Under the pieces are notes generated by a model. It was not told the origin of the DNA. It did not search any database and was given only the letters and a program-made list of their open reading frames with translations. A program made the translations under genes and the position numbers. Shown here piece by piece: positions 49,833-57,690 of a stretch of 64,000 nucleotides of DNA; the first letter of the stretch is position 1, and each line of letters opens with the position of its first letter. Source of the stretch: an uncultured Pelagibacteraceae bacterium (lineage in GTDB: Bacteria; Pseudomonadota; Alphaproteobacteria; Pelagibacterales; Pelagibacteraceae); assembly GCA_902596375.1 (NCBI GenBank), contig CACJTU010000001.1, positions 1 to 64,000 on the forward strand. Direction: 5' to 3'.

Positions 49833-50386
49833 TAATCATACTTCCATTTAATACCACAGCCCGCACTCGGTATTTGATTTTCAGGACCTTTTCCGGTTTC
49901 AGCTATTTGTCTCATAGCTGTTAGCAGATCACTTTCTCCCTCTTTAACTGGAATAAAATTTTTAAGTTCTCTTAATCGTCCTCTGTATTGAAGTTCTAAA
50001 TTTTTATTATAGCCAAAAAAATCTGGAGTACATACAGCATCATAAGCTTTAGCAATTTCTTGAGTTTCATCATGTAAGTAAGGAAAATTGAAAAGATTTT
50101 CATTTGAAAATTTGATCATATTTTCAAATGAGTCTTCTGGATAGTTTACAAAATCGTTTGAGCAGATAGCAACTGAGTTGATACCTATTTTATTTAACTC
50201 ACTACAATCCTCAACTAATTCTTTTGTAATAGCTTTAACATATGGGCAATGATTACAAATAAACATTATCAAAGTTCCATTTTCACCTTTGATATCATTT
50301 AAGGATAGAATTTTATTATCAGTAGATTTTAATTCAAATGGAATAGCTTTTTGACCAAAATCACATATTGGAGTTTGTATGGGCAT
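49832..50386 (-). CDS. thioredoxin-like redoxin (AhpC/TSA-type fold)
   Basis: This 184-residue cytoplasmic protein has a peroxiredoxin/redoxin fold. The active-site region reads LIMFICNHCPYVKAITKEL near residue 40, with a CNHC redox pair in the CxxC position. SVAICSNDFVNYPEDSFENM near 72 and the YDAVCTPDFFGYNKNLELQY segment near 113 contain the cis-Pro-type loop. A final Cys is in SAGCGIKWKYD at the C-terminus. This matches the group of thioredoxin-family proteins of about 185 residues often annotated as redoxin-domain proteins. It is divergent from the gamma-carbonic anhydrase with only 19 bases between starts, a tight bidirectional promoter. Confidence 0.87.
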   Translation of the reverse strand: MPIQTPICDFGQKAIPFELKSTDNKILSLNDIKGENGTLIMFICNHCPYVKAITKELVEDCSELNKIGINSVAICSNDFVNYPEDSFENMIKFSNENLFNFPYLHDETQEIAKAYDAVCTPDFFGYNKNLELQYRGRLRELKNFIPVKEGESDLLTAMRQIAETGKGPENQIPSAGCGIKWKYD

Positions 50387-50405
50387 AATGTAAAATATAT
50401 AGATT

Positions 50406-50918
50406 ATGTTTTATGATTTAAAAGATAAAAAACCAAAAAACTCTGGCGAAAATTGGGTAGCACCTAATGCAACCGTAATAGGGGATGTTACTTTAGAAAA
50501 AAATACAAGTATTTGGTTTAATGCAGTTCTTAGAGGAGATATTGAAAATATTCATATTGGTGAGGGATCAAATGTTCAAGATGGAAGCATATTACATACA
50601 GACCCAGGGTGCCCATTAAAAGTAGGAAAAAATGTTACTGTAGGACATTTAGTTATGCTTCATGGATGTACCATTGGAGATAACAGTTTAATTGGAATTG
50701 GAGCTGTCATCTTAAATAAAGCTAATATTGGCAAGAATTGTATTATCGGAGCTAAGGCCTTAATTACAGAAAATAAAGTCATACCAGACAATTCATTAGT
50801 AGTTGGTTCTCCTGGTAAAATTATTAGAGAAGTTTCAGAGAAAGAAAAAAAAGCAGTGTTTGAAAACACAAAACATTATCAAGATAATTGGAAAAAATAT
50901 TCGAAATCAATTTTTTAA
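50406..50918 (+). CDS. gamma-carbonic anhydrase-like hexapeptide-repeat protein
   Basis: This 170-residue left-handed beta-helix protein resembles YrdA/PaaY. Hexapeptide repeats run from about residue 18 to 130 (VIGDVTLEKNTSIWFNAVLR; IGIGAVILNKANIGKNCIIG). Metal-site histidines are visible in GSILHTDPG near 62, VGHLVMLHGCTIGDN near 80-85 and the conserved RGD of VLRGDIENIHIG. A short C-terminal helix follows VVGSPGKIIREVSEKEK. Members bind Zn or Fe; some hydrate CO2 and many have no proven activity. It is co-directional with the DUF1330 gene 9 bases downstream. Confidence 0.9.
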   Translation: MFYDLKDKKPKNSGENWVAPNATVIGDVTLEKNTSIWFNAVLRGDIENIHIGEGSNVQDGSILHTDPGCPLKVGKNVTVGHLVMLHGCTIGDNSLIGIGAVILNKANIGKNCIIGAKALITENKVIPDNSLVVGSPGKIIREVSEKEKKAVFENTKHYQDNWKKYSKSIF

Positions 50919-50927
50919 AGGAGATAA

Positions 50928-51218
50928 ATGTCAGCAGGTTATGTGATAGCTCAATTAAAAGTAACTAATCCTGAAAATTATAAAGAATATGTTGAAAAGG
51001 TTACGCCACTTGTAAAAAAATTTGGTGGAGAATTTTTAGTAAGAGCTGGTGAATTTCAAATATTTGATGGAGAAACAAAATTTCCTAGAATTATTATTAT
51101 TAAATTCCCCACATATGAAAAAGCGTTAGAATGGTATAATTCTGAAGAGTACAAACCGATCAAGCAAATAAGACTAGATAATTCTGAAGGTACAAATATA
51201 GTAATTAAAGGTGTATGA
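50928..51218 (+). CDS. DUF1330 dimeric alpha/beta-barrel protein
   Basis: This 96-residue protein with the ferredoxin-like alpha/beta-barrel fold of DUF1330 begins GYVIAQLKVTNPENYKEYVE. It contains KKFGGEFLVRAGEFQIFDGE near residue 30 and RIIIIKFPTYEKALEWYNSE near 58, which are hallmark segments. The ATG has an AAGGAG Shine-Dalgarno, supporting independent translation. Members are small cytoplasmic dimers of unknown function. It follows the gamma-carbonic anhydrase closely and likely shares its mRNA. Confidence 0.9.
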   Translation: MSAGYVIAQLKVTNPENYKEYVEKVTPLVKKFGGEFLVRAGEFQIFDGETKFPRIIIIKFPTYEKALEWYNSEEYKPIKQIRLDNSEGTNIVIKGV

Positions 51219-51263
51219 AAAAACTTTTTATCTTTTAAATCTAAATTTTATGATTACTATTTA

Positions 51264-52073
51264 ATGATTATTTGGTTATCAAGTTATCCCAAAAGTGGAA
51301 ATACATGGTTAAGAGTTCTTCTTACAAATTATTTGTTTTCAGACAAAAAAATATTTTCCAATTTAAATTATATTAAAGAATTTCCAAAAAAAATTTTTTT
51401 TGAAGATTTAGATGAAGAAACAAGTACTACACTTCCAGGATTAGATCTCTATAAATATTTTATATTATCTCAAGATAGATTGAATCTTAATAATAAAGTT
51501 AATATTCTTAAGACTCATAGTATTTGTGGTACTATAAATAACAATAAATTTACAAATAAAGAAAATACCTTAGGTTTTATTTATATAGTCAGAGATCCTA
51601 GATCAGTAGCTATTTCTTATGCGCATCACAGCAATCTTTCTTATGAAAAAACTGCAGAAGTAATAACAAATGATAATCATGTAGTTTTTGATAAGGATAA
51701 AATTGTGACAGCAAGATCCTCTTGGAAAATGAATTATTTATCATGGTCAAAATCACCTTATCCAAGAATTGTGATAAAATATGAAGATCTTCACAAGGAT
51801 GCTTTTGAAAATTTTAAAAAAGTCTTATTTTTTCTAAAAACATTTATGGAAATAGAAATAGATGAAAATAAAATTCATAAAACTATCGAAAAATGCAGTT
51901 TTGATAACCTAAAACATGAAGAAGAAAATTTTGGATTTTCTGAAAGAATGGGAAGGGATAATTTTTTTAGAAAAGGATTGGTTGATGAATGGAAATCTAA
52001 ATTATCTTCAAAATCTATTAAATTGATTGAAGATAAATTTAAAAGTGAAATGATAGAATTAAATTATTTATAA
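51264..52073 (+). CDS. cytosolic-type sulfotransferase (PAPS-dependent)
   Basis: This 269-residue enzyme has all the sulfotransferase type 1 signatures: the 5'-phosphosulfate loop WLSSYPKSGNTWLRVLL near residue 4, the 3'-phosphate motif FIYIVRDPRSVAISYAHHSN near 108, IVIKYEDLHKDAFENF near 170 and the terminal adenine-site RKGLVDEWK near 236. It transfers sulfate from PAPS to a small-molecule or lipid hydroxyl or amine. In animals this fold conjugates hormones; bacterial copies modify surface lipids or secondary metabolites. No PAPS synthesis genes or obvious acceptor genes are nearby. The short leader and absence of a Shine-Dalgarno are typical here. Confidence 0.9.
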   Translation: MIIWLSSYPKSGNTWLRVLLTNYLFSDKKIFSNLNYIKEFPKKIFFEDLDEETSTTLPGLDLYKYFILSQDRLNLNNKVNILKTHSICGTINNNKFTNKENTLGFIYIVRDPRSVAISYAHHSNLSYEKTAEVITNDNHVVFDKDKIVTARSSWKMNYLSWSKSPYPRIVIKYEDLHKDAFENFKKVLFFLKTFMEIEIDENKIHKTIEKCSFDNLKHEEENFGFSERMGRDNFFRKGLVDEWKSKLSSKSIKLIEDKFKSEMIELNYL

Positions 52074-52145
52074 ATATAACCCCTAAATTAACAGAAAATA
52101 CCAAAGATGATTGTTTTAAGGGGTGGAAAAAAATAATTGTACGGT

Positions 52146-52349
52146 TTAATTAAATAAGAGATCGTTGATTGAATAGATTATTAAACCAATTATTACTACA
52201 AAAAAAACTATAAATGCTATTTGATCACTAATTTCCTTTTTTACTTTGATTTCACCTTTTTTAAATTTTCTTATTTGAAATATGGCAAATCTCATAACAG
52301 CTAAACCACCTATAATGAGGATTATTGCAAATAAAAAACCGGCAATCAT
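52146..52349 (-). CDS. small two-helix membrane protein (67 aa)
   Basis: Two hydrophobic helices (about 2-24 and 45-64: GFLFAIILIIGGLAVMRFAI and IAFIVFFVVIIGLIIYSI) flank a basic cytoplasmic loop (FQIRKFKKGEIKVKKEI). It starts 3 bases after the stop of the PPOX-type gene, which supports real expression as the last gene of that unit. No family is recognised. It could be an accessory subunit or a membrane-protein chaperone; nothing in the sequence decides. Confidence 0.6.
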   Translation of the reverse strand: MIAGFLFAIILIIGGLAVMRFAIFQIRKFKKGEIKVKKEISDQIAFIVFFVVIIGLIIYSINDLLFN

Positions 52350-52352
52350 TTC

Positions 52353-52958
52353 TTATGGAACCAACCAATTTTCTTTTTTGTTTTGGATATCAAATTTTGC
52401 TCTTCTATGACCTTTTGCCGCTAAATAAAGCCATTCTATAGATTTGATTTTACATTGAATAACGGTGAAGTTTTTATAACCCTCTTCACTTTGTTCTTTT
52501 GTATAATCAAAATTATCTAATTCTGGTTTTAAACCTGAAGTTGGAATCTCAGACTCTGTTCCAGGTCCATTATCAACTAAATAACATTTTCTACTTATAT
52601 GCTGAGTTTTAGACCAAGATTCTTTTGTTACATCATTCTTATGATTAATTATGCAATCTACTTTTAATCTGACCTGAATTTTTTCATCTTTATCATAAAA
52701 TAACATTGCAGCATTTTTATTTGCTTTTAGCTTTTCTATTTTATCTGATCGAAAGTCACTATGATATTGCACTATATTGTTTGACTGGTCTGATTTTCTT
52801 AAAACTACAATTCTTCCATCTAAGTCTGATTGATCACCACAGATGAATACAGGTATTCTAAAGGGAGAACCTCTGTCTTTCACAGCTTTATCGAGCATTG
52901 ACCAAATTTTCTTTTTGATCTCTGTAAGGTCCTCGTAATAAGGAACTGTATCCGTCAC
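52353..52958 (-). CDS. pyridoxamine 5'-phosphate oxidase-like flavoprotein
   Basis: This 201-residue FMN-binding split-barrel protein resembles the Alr4036/PNPOx-like group. It shows RGSPFRIPVFICGDQSDLDG near residue 28, GRIVVLRKSDQSNNIVQYHS near 50 and the FMN-contact segment DFRSDKIEKLKANKNAAMLF near 68. YKNFTVIQCKIKSIEWLYL with the C-terminal RRAKFD is near 162-190. True PdxH enzymes have a longer C-terminal R-x-H motif, so vitamin B6 activity is doubtful. It sits between the HIBADH-family gene (3 bases) and a 67-aa membrane protein gene on the same strand. Confidence 0.82.
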   Translation of the reverse strand: MTDTVPYYEDLTEIKKKIWSMLDKAVKDRGSPFRIPVFICGDQSDLDGRIVVLRKSDQSNNIVQYHSDFRSDKIEKLKANKNAAMLFYDKDEKIQVRLKVDCIINHKNDVTKESWSKTQHISRKCYLVDNGPGTESEIPTSGLKPELDNFDYTKEQSEEGYKNFTVIQCKIKSIEWLYLAAKGHRRAKFDIQNKKENWLVP

Positions 52959-52961
52959 AAA

Positions 52962-53837
52962 TTATTTTTTCTTTTTTAATCTAGCAATTAAACCTGAGCT
53001 ATCCCAACGATTTCCACCCATTTCTTGAACCTCAGCATAATAACCATCAATAATTTCTGTTATAGGCACAGGTGAACCATTTTTCTTTGCTTCTTCAATT
53101 GCAATTTTTAGATCTTTTCTCATCCAATCAATAGCAAAACCATAATCAAACTTATCATCCGTCATAGTTCGGTATCTATTTTCCATTTGCCAAGATTGCG
53201 CTGCACCTTTAGATATTGTTTCCATAACTTTATCCATATCTAAACCAGCGTTTATTCCAAAATTGATTGCTTCAGATAAACCTTGTACTGTTCCAGCAAT
53301 ACACATTTGGTTCATCATCTTTGTTAACTGACCACTTCCACAAGGACCAATTAATTTTACTTTTTTACTATAACAATCAATTACAGGCTCAGCCTTTTTA
53401 AACACTTCTTCATCACCACCAACCATTACTGTTAGTATTCCACCTTCAGCACCAGCTTGTCCTCCTGAAATAGGAGCATCTAAAAAACTAAACCCTTTAT
53501 CATTTGCTTTTTTATTTAATTCTCTTGATACCTCTGCAGATACAGTTGAGTTATCAATAAAAATAGACCCAGCTTTTGCAGTATTAAATAGACCATTTTC
53601 TCCTGTTGCTACTTCTCTAAGATCGTTATCGTTACCCACACAAGTGAAAATAAAATCAGCACTATCTGCAGCTTCAGCAGGGGTATTGGCCATTTTACCT
53701 TTGTATTCACCAATCCATTTTTCAGCTTTAGATTTAGTTCTATTAAAAACAGTTACATTGTGTCCGGCTTTTGATATATATCCAGCCATTGGGTAGCCCA
53801 TGACCCCAAGACCTATGAAAGCAACATTACAAGTCAT
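52962..53837 (-). CDS. 3-hydroxyisobutyrate dehydrogenase-family reductase
   Basis: This 291-residue beta-hydroxyacid dehydrogenase has the NAD(P) Rossmann motif VAFIGLGVMGYPMAGYISKA at residue 5 and NRT after strand 2, suggesting NADPH preference. The substrate loop is FLDAPISGGQAGAEGGILTV near 116. The catalytic Lys is in GSGQLTKMMNQMCIAGTVQG near 163, and WRKD-like IDWMRKDLKIAIEEAKKNG is near 240. Candidates are 3-hydroxyisobutyrate, tartronate semialdehyde or succinic/glyoxylate semialdehyde reduction. It is the first of three minus-strand genes and diverges from the MFS gene with 11 bases between starts. Confidence 0.9.
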   Translation of the reverse strand: MTCNVAFIGLGVMGYPMAGYISKAGHNVTVFNRTKSKAEKWIGEYKGKMANTPAEAADSADFIFTCVGNDNDLREVATGENGLFNTAKAGSIFIDNSTVSAEVSRELNKKANDKGFSFLDAPISGGQAGAEGGILTVMVGGDEEVFKKAEPVIDCYSKKVKLIGPCGSGQLTKMMNQMCIAGTVQGLSEAINFGINAGLDMDKVMETISKGAAQSWQMENRYRTMTDDKFDYGFAIDWMRKDLKIAIEEAKKNGSPVPITEIIDGYYAEVQEMGGNRWDSSGLIARLKKKK

Positions 53838-53848
53838 AATTTTTTTCT

Positions 53849-55054
53849 ATGTTTAAAAGTTTAAGTTTAAAAGTAATTGTATTTGGTTTTATTTTTACAT
53901 TTTTTTCAAGTTTTGGACAGAGTTTTTTTCTTGGTCTATTTAATTCCAGTATTAGAGATGCTTTATCAATTACACATGGACAATTTGGCTCAATTTATGC
54001 ATCAGCCACTTTGTTAAGTAGTATTGTTTTAGTTTGGATTGGAAAAAAAATCGATGATGTAAACATATTAAAATTTGCATCTTATGTAATAATTTTTTTA
54101 TCAGCTTCATGTTTTATATTTTCAAAAATTTCATCAGTTATTTTTTTATTTGTAGGAATTTTTTTAATGCGTTTAGCTGGACAAGGATTATCAAGTCACA
54201 CAGCTACAACAACCATATCTCGTTTTTTTGAAAAAAATAGAGGTAGAGCTTTAAGTACAGGTTGGTTAGGATTGTCATTGGCTGAATTTATAATGCCAGT
54301 TTTAATTGTTTTTTTATTAACTTTTATAGAATGGAGAGATATTTGGGTTTCAATATCTATTTTAATTATACTTCTCTTACCTGTGGCAACTTTTCTTTTA
54401 GTTAAAGATGTTAAGCTTGATACGAGAGAAGAATCTAAAATAGAAGAGAATAATAAAAAAATTAAACAATGGAAAAGAATAGAAGTTTTAAAAGATTATA
54501 GATTTTACATTATTTGTATGACTATGTTAGCAATGCCATGGATTGCAACAGGATCTTTTGTTTATCAGTCTTTCATATCCTCTTCTAAAGAATGGGGACC
54601 TTATGTGATTGCACAATCTTTTATGGCTTACTCAATTTTATCAGTGATTACTCTTTTTATATCTGGTTTTTTAATTGATAAATTTTCAAGTAGAAAATTA
54701 TTAATCTATATGAATATCCCACTTCTTTTAGGTACTATAGTTCTCTACTATTTTGATGCACCGCTGTCTTCTTTTGTATTTTTTGGTTTAGTGGGTGTAA
54801 CAAATGGTTGGGCAAATGTTCTTGGTTCCTCAACTTGGGCTGAGATTTATGGTGTTAAATATATTGGATCTATAAAAGCTTTAACAACTGCTTTAATGGT
54901 ATTTTCAACAGCTTTTGGTACAGCTTTATTTGGTTTTCTGATTGATATTGGTTTTTCAATTGAACATATAGCCGTTGTTTCAGGAACTTATATCTTTGGC
55001 TCAATTATTCTTCTTTATTTGGTAAAAAATAAGCTAAATCCAAATTATTTATAA
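53849..55054 (+). CDS. major facilitator superfamily transporter
   Basis: This 401-residue protein has about 12 helices in two halves separated by a charged cytoplasmic loop near residue 190-212 (VKLDTREESKIEENNKKIKQ). The MFS loop 2-3 region reads SIVLVWIGKKIDDVNILKFA near 58, and FLMRLAGQGLSSHTATTTIS near 107 resembles the motif of oxalate/monocarboxylate-type transporters (OFA-like). The substrate is undetermined. It starts 11 bases from the divergent HIBADH-type gene, so a transported hydroxyacid is possible. Nothing resembling a regulator is adjacent. Confidence 0.87.
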   Translation: MFKSLSLKVIVFGFIFTFFSSFGQSFFLGLFNSSIRDALSITHGQFGSIYASATLLSSIVLVWIGKKIDDVNILKFASYVIIFLSASCFIFSKISSVIFLFVGIFLMRLAGQGLSSHTATTTISRFFEKNRGRALSTGWLGLSLAEFIMPVLIVFLLTFIEWRDIWVSISILIILLLPVATFLLVKDVKLDTREESKIEENNKKIKQWKRIEVLKDYRFYIICMTMLAMPWIATGSFVYQSFISSSKEWGPYVIAQSFMAYSILSVITLFISGFLIDKFSSRKLLIYMNIPLLLGTIVLYYFDAPLSSFVFFGLVGVTNGWANVLGSSTWAEIYGVKYIGSIKALTTALMVFSTAFGTALFGFLIDIGFSIEHIAVVSGTYIFGSIILLYLVKNKLNPNYL

Positions 55055-55097
55055 AATAGCTCTTGATTTTTAAAGACTCACTGTGTAGATACTGCGC

Positions 55098-55634
55098 ATG
55101 GCAAGAGTTACCGTAGAAGACTGCATAGATAAAGTAGAGAGCCCTTACGAATTAGTGCTTGTTGCTAAAGAGAGAGCTACTCAATTAAATGCAGGATTAG
55201 AACCAACAATCGATAGAGATAACGATAAAAATACAGTTATTTCATTAAGAGAAATTGCAGAAGAAAAAATTAAAGTTTCAGATTTAACTGATAGTGCTGT
55301 TTATAAACTTAGAAAACATGTTGAACAAGTTGATGATAGTGTAGAGGATGATGAAGAAATAGGTGATGATTTTGAAAATTTATATAAAGGTGAAATTTCA
55401 AAAAGTGGTACTCCAATTTTACCATCTAAAAGAGCAAGAAAAACTCCAGAAAAAATTCAAGTAACAAAAGAAGATTTGGCTGAGCTATCTGAAACAGCTA
55501 CAGCAGACGTTGATAATTCAGTAGGAGAAGAAACTATGAATGAGCAAGGAGAAGTTTCTTTAGATGAAGTATCAGAATCAGAAAACCAAGAAGTAGACGT
55601 ATCTTCAGATGACACTGAAGCTTCAAACTCTTAA
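55098..55634 (+). CDS. rpoZ: RNA polymerase omega subunit with a long acidic tail
   Basis: Residues 1-75 match the omega subunit: ARVTVEDCIDKVESPYELVL at the start, VAKERATQLNAGLEPTIDRD near 22, then NTVISLREIAEEKI near 45. The helix that clamps the beta' C-terminus is recognisable. E. coli omega has 91 residues; this protein has 178. The extra 100 residues are strongly acidic (DDSVEDDEEIGDDFENLYKG; EVSESENQEVDVSSDDTEAS) with a short basic island (LPSKRARKTPEKIQV), and look disordered. The gene lies between an MFS gene and dusA, 22 bases from the latter. Confidence 0.9.
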   Translation: MARVTVEDCIDKVESPYELVLVAKERATQLNAGLEPTIDRDNDKNTVISLREIAEEKIKVSDLTDSAVYKLRKHVEQVDDSVEDDEEIGDDFENLYKGEISKSGTPILPSKRARKTPEKIQVTKEDLAELSETATADVDNSVGEETMNEQGEVSLDEVSESENQEVDVSSDDTEASNS

Positions 55635-55656
55635 AAAAATAATATAAAGTTATACC

Positions 55657-56649
55657 ATGAATAGGAAAGTATCAGTTGCTCCTATGATGGATTGCACAGA
55701 TCGTCATGAACGATTTTTTCTAAGATTAATATCCAAAAACACTCTTCTTTACACTGAGATGGTGGTCGATGAAGCTATAAATAGAGGAAATAAAAAAAAG
55801 TTATTGGAGTTTAATATTAATGAGAAACCTGTAGCACTTCAATTAGGAGGCTCTTCTCCAAAACTTTTAGCTGAAGCAACTAAAGTAGGTGAAGATTTTG
55901 GTTATGATGAAATTAATTTAAATTTAGGTTGTCCTAGTAAAAAAGTTGAAAAAAATAGATTTGGTGCTTGTTTAATGAAAGAACCAAATTTAGTGGCAGA
56001 TTGTTTAAGTAAAATGCAATCTGTTACAAAACTACCAGTAACAATCAAAACAAGAATTGGTTACGATGATGTAGAAGATTATGAAAATTTATATAGCTTT
56101 ATTTCTATTCTAAAAGCAACTGGGATTAAAACTTTCATCATCCATGCAAGAAAAGCAATGTTGGGTAAATTTACTCCTAAGCAAAATTTAAATATCCCAC
56201 CTTTAAAATACGAGTATGTTTATAAATTAAAAGAAGATTTTCCTAATGAACAGATCATTATCAATGGAGGAATAACTTCGGTTGATGAAATAAAACCTCT
56301 TTTAGATAAAACTGATGGTGTAATGATTGGTAGGGCCGCATATCATACACCTTATTTACTCGCAGATATTGAAAGAAATATATTTAATAATGATGATGTA
56401 CCAAGTAGACAAGATGTAATTGAACAACTTATTCCTTATGTTAAAGAGGAATTAAAAAAAGGAACAAGATTAAATCAAATAATGAGACATACTCTTGGTT
56501 TATTTCATGGTCAAATGGGTGCAAGTTATTGGAAAAGATATTTAAGCGAAAACATGTGTGTTAGAGATGCTGACGTGAAGAAAATTGATCACATTATGGA
56601 TAAAATTAAATATAATAATGTAGATACTAGAGTAGGGCAGACTGCTTAA
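55657..56649 (+). CDS. dusA: tRNA-dihydrouridine synthase A
   Basis: This 330-residue FMN enzyme reduces uridines in the tRNA D-loop. The N-terminal VSVAPMMDCTDRHERFFLRL is the DusA form of the Dus signature. LQLGGSSPKLLAEATKVGED near residue 67 follows, then the catalytic Cys in LGCPSKKVEKNRFGACLMKE near 96. IIINGGITSVDEIKPLL near 205 and VMIGRAAYHTPYLLADIE near 225 are the FMN-phosphate loops. The C-terminal helical tRNA-binding domain includes GASYWKRYLSENM. A small fraction of the D-loop modification family is multi-site; DusA type is the best match. Confidence 0.94.
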   Translation: MNRKVSVAPMMDCTDRHERFFLRLISKNTLLYTEMVVDEAINRGNKKKLLEFNINEKPVALQLGGSSPKLLAEATKVGEDFGYDEINLNLGCPSKKVEKNRFGACLMKEPNLVADCLSKMQSVTKLPVTIKTRIGYDDVEDYENLYSFISILKATGIKTFIIHARKAMLGKFTPKQNLNIPPLKYEYVYKLKEDFPNEQIIINGGITSVDEIKPLLDKTDGVMIGRAAYHTPYLLADIERNIFNNDDVPSRQDVIEQLIPYVKEELKKGTRLNQIMRHTLGLFHGQMGASYWKRYLSENMCVRDADVKKIDHIMDKIKYNNVDTRVGQTA

Positions 56650-56689
56650 TTCAATTTTAACAAACGAATATAGTTATATTATTTTACTA

Positions 56690-57475
56690 ATGGCTTTAAC
56701 GGCTATACCAGTTGGTTTTGTAGCTGGATTATTTGGTATCGGTGGTGGGCTGATAACTGTTCCCTTGTTATATTTTATTTTTGGTTCTTTAGAAATTGAT
56801 CCTCAATATATTATGCATCTTGCTGTTGGAACTTCCTTTGCGATTATAATACCAACATCTACAGTTTCAGTTTTAACACATCATAAATTTAAAGCAGTTG
56901 ATTTTGATATTGTTAAGAATTACGGTTTATTTGTTGTGCTAGGAGTTATAGTTGGTACTATTGTTGCTGCTTTTCTAAAAACCAAGTCTTTAGTTTTATT
57001 TTTTTCTATAATGATTTTATTTTTAGGAATTTACTTTCTTTTAATAAAAGAAAAAGAACAAAACATAATTGTTAAAATGAAATTACATATAAAAGTAATC
57101 CTTGGTTTTCTTGTTGGATTTATATCTGCACCTATGGGTATAGGAGGAGCTGTAATGAATGTGCCTATCCTTAAGTTTTTTGGTTATTCAATAAATAAAG
57201 CTATAGGAAGTGCAGCAGCTATAGGATTTTTAATTGCTTTATTTGGAGCAATAGGTTTTTTAATTTCAGGAAATTATTTAAACTCAAGTCTACCTCTAAG
57301 TATTGGTTTTATAAATATACCAGCCTTTTTAATATTTATACCAATTACTACTTTCATGGCTCGGATAGGAGCCAAAACAGTGCACAGTATTGATAAGAAT
57401 AAAATTAGTAAGTTTTTTGGAATTTTTCTTTTAGTGGTTTCGATTAAATTTTTTTACGAATACTTAAAATTATAA
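56690..57475 (+). CDS. TauE/SafE-family sulfite/organic anion exporter
   Basis: This 261-residue membrane protein has about eight helices and two repeats of the TauE/SafE motif: VGFVAGLFGIGGGLITVPLL near residue 8 and VGFISAPMGIGGAVMNVPIL near 138. GTSFAIIIPTSTVSVLTHHK near 48 and GSAAAIGFLIALFGAIGFLI near 172 are also typical. TauE proteins are thought to release sulfite or sulfoacetate formed during taurine degradation. The window contains a taurine uptake and transamination locus, but this gene is 30 kb away, so the link is suggestive only. It starts 41 bases after dusA. Confidence 0.85.
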   Translation: MALTAIPVGFVAGLFGIGGGLITVPLLYFIFGSLEIDPQYIMHLAVGTSFAIIIPTSTVSVLTHHKFKAVDFDIVKNYGLFVVLGVIVGTIVAAFLKTKSLVLFFSIMILFLGIYFLLIKEKEQNIIVKMKLHIKVILGFLVGFISAPMGIGGAVMNVPILKFFGYSINKAIGSAAAIGFLIALFGAIGFLISGNYLNSSLPLSIGFINIPAFLIFIPITTFMARIGAKTVHSIDKNKISKFFGIFLLVVSIKFFYEYLKL

Positions 57476-57480
57476 CAAGC

Positions 57481-57519
57481 AAAAAAAAAGAGGTGACTTC
57501 AGTCTCCCTCCATCACCTC
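57481..57519 (-). terminator. orphan minus-strand intrinsic terminator
   Basis: On the minus strand, GAGGTGA pairs with TCACCTC (7 bp, 16-base loop) and is followed by nine T. No minus-strand coding sequence ends here: the nearest upstream minus gene stops at 58764, with a plus-strand gene in between. It may end a short unannotated RNA from within 57520-57690, or just serve as a hairpin for the upstream plus-strand gene. Confidence 0.6.
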
Positions 57520-57690
57520 ACAATTCAGATTAGTTGATTCTTTAAATATTTAAGAACACTTATTAGTTGAAAATGCTCTTTATTAACTAATTTAAAATAA
57601 AACAATCTAAAGTTGTATAAGTCTAAAATAAAAACTCAAATTAGCCACACATAATATTTAGTGTTATTATTCTAATTGATACTTTTAAAA

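Noticed and set aside
52079-52128. Imperfect inverted repeat (ACCCCTAAA ... TTTTAAGGGGT) between convergent genes
   Set aside because: The long, weakly paired loop and lack of a T-run on either strand make it too weak to call a terminator.
57676-57690. TTG start for the charged-helix protein
   Set aside because: An ATG five codons later fits better and TTG has no Shine-Dalgarno support here.
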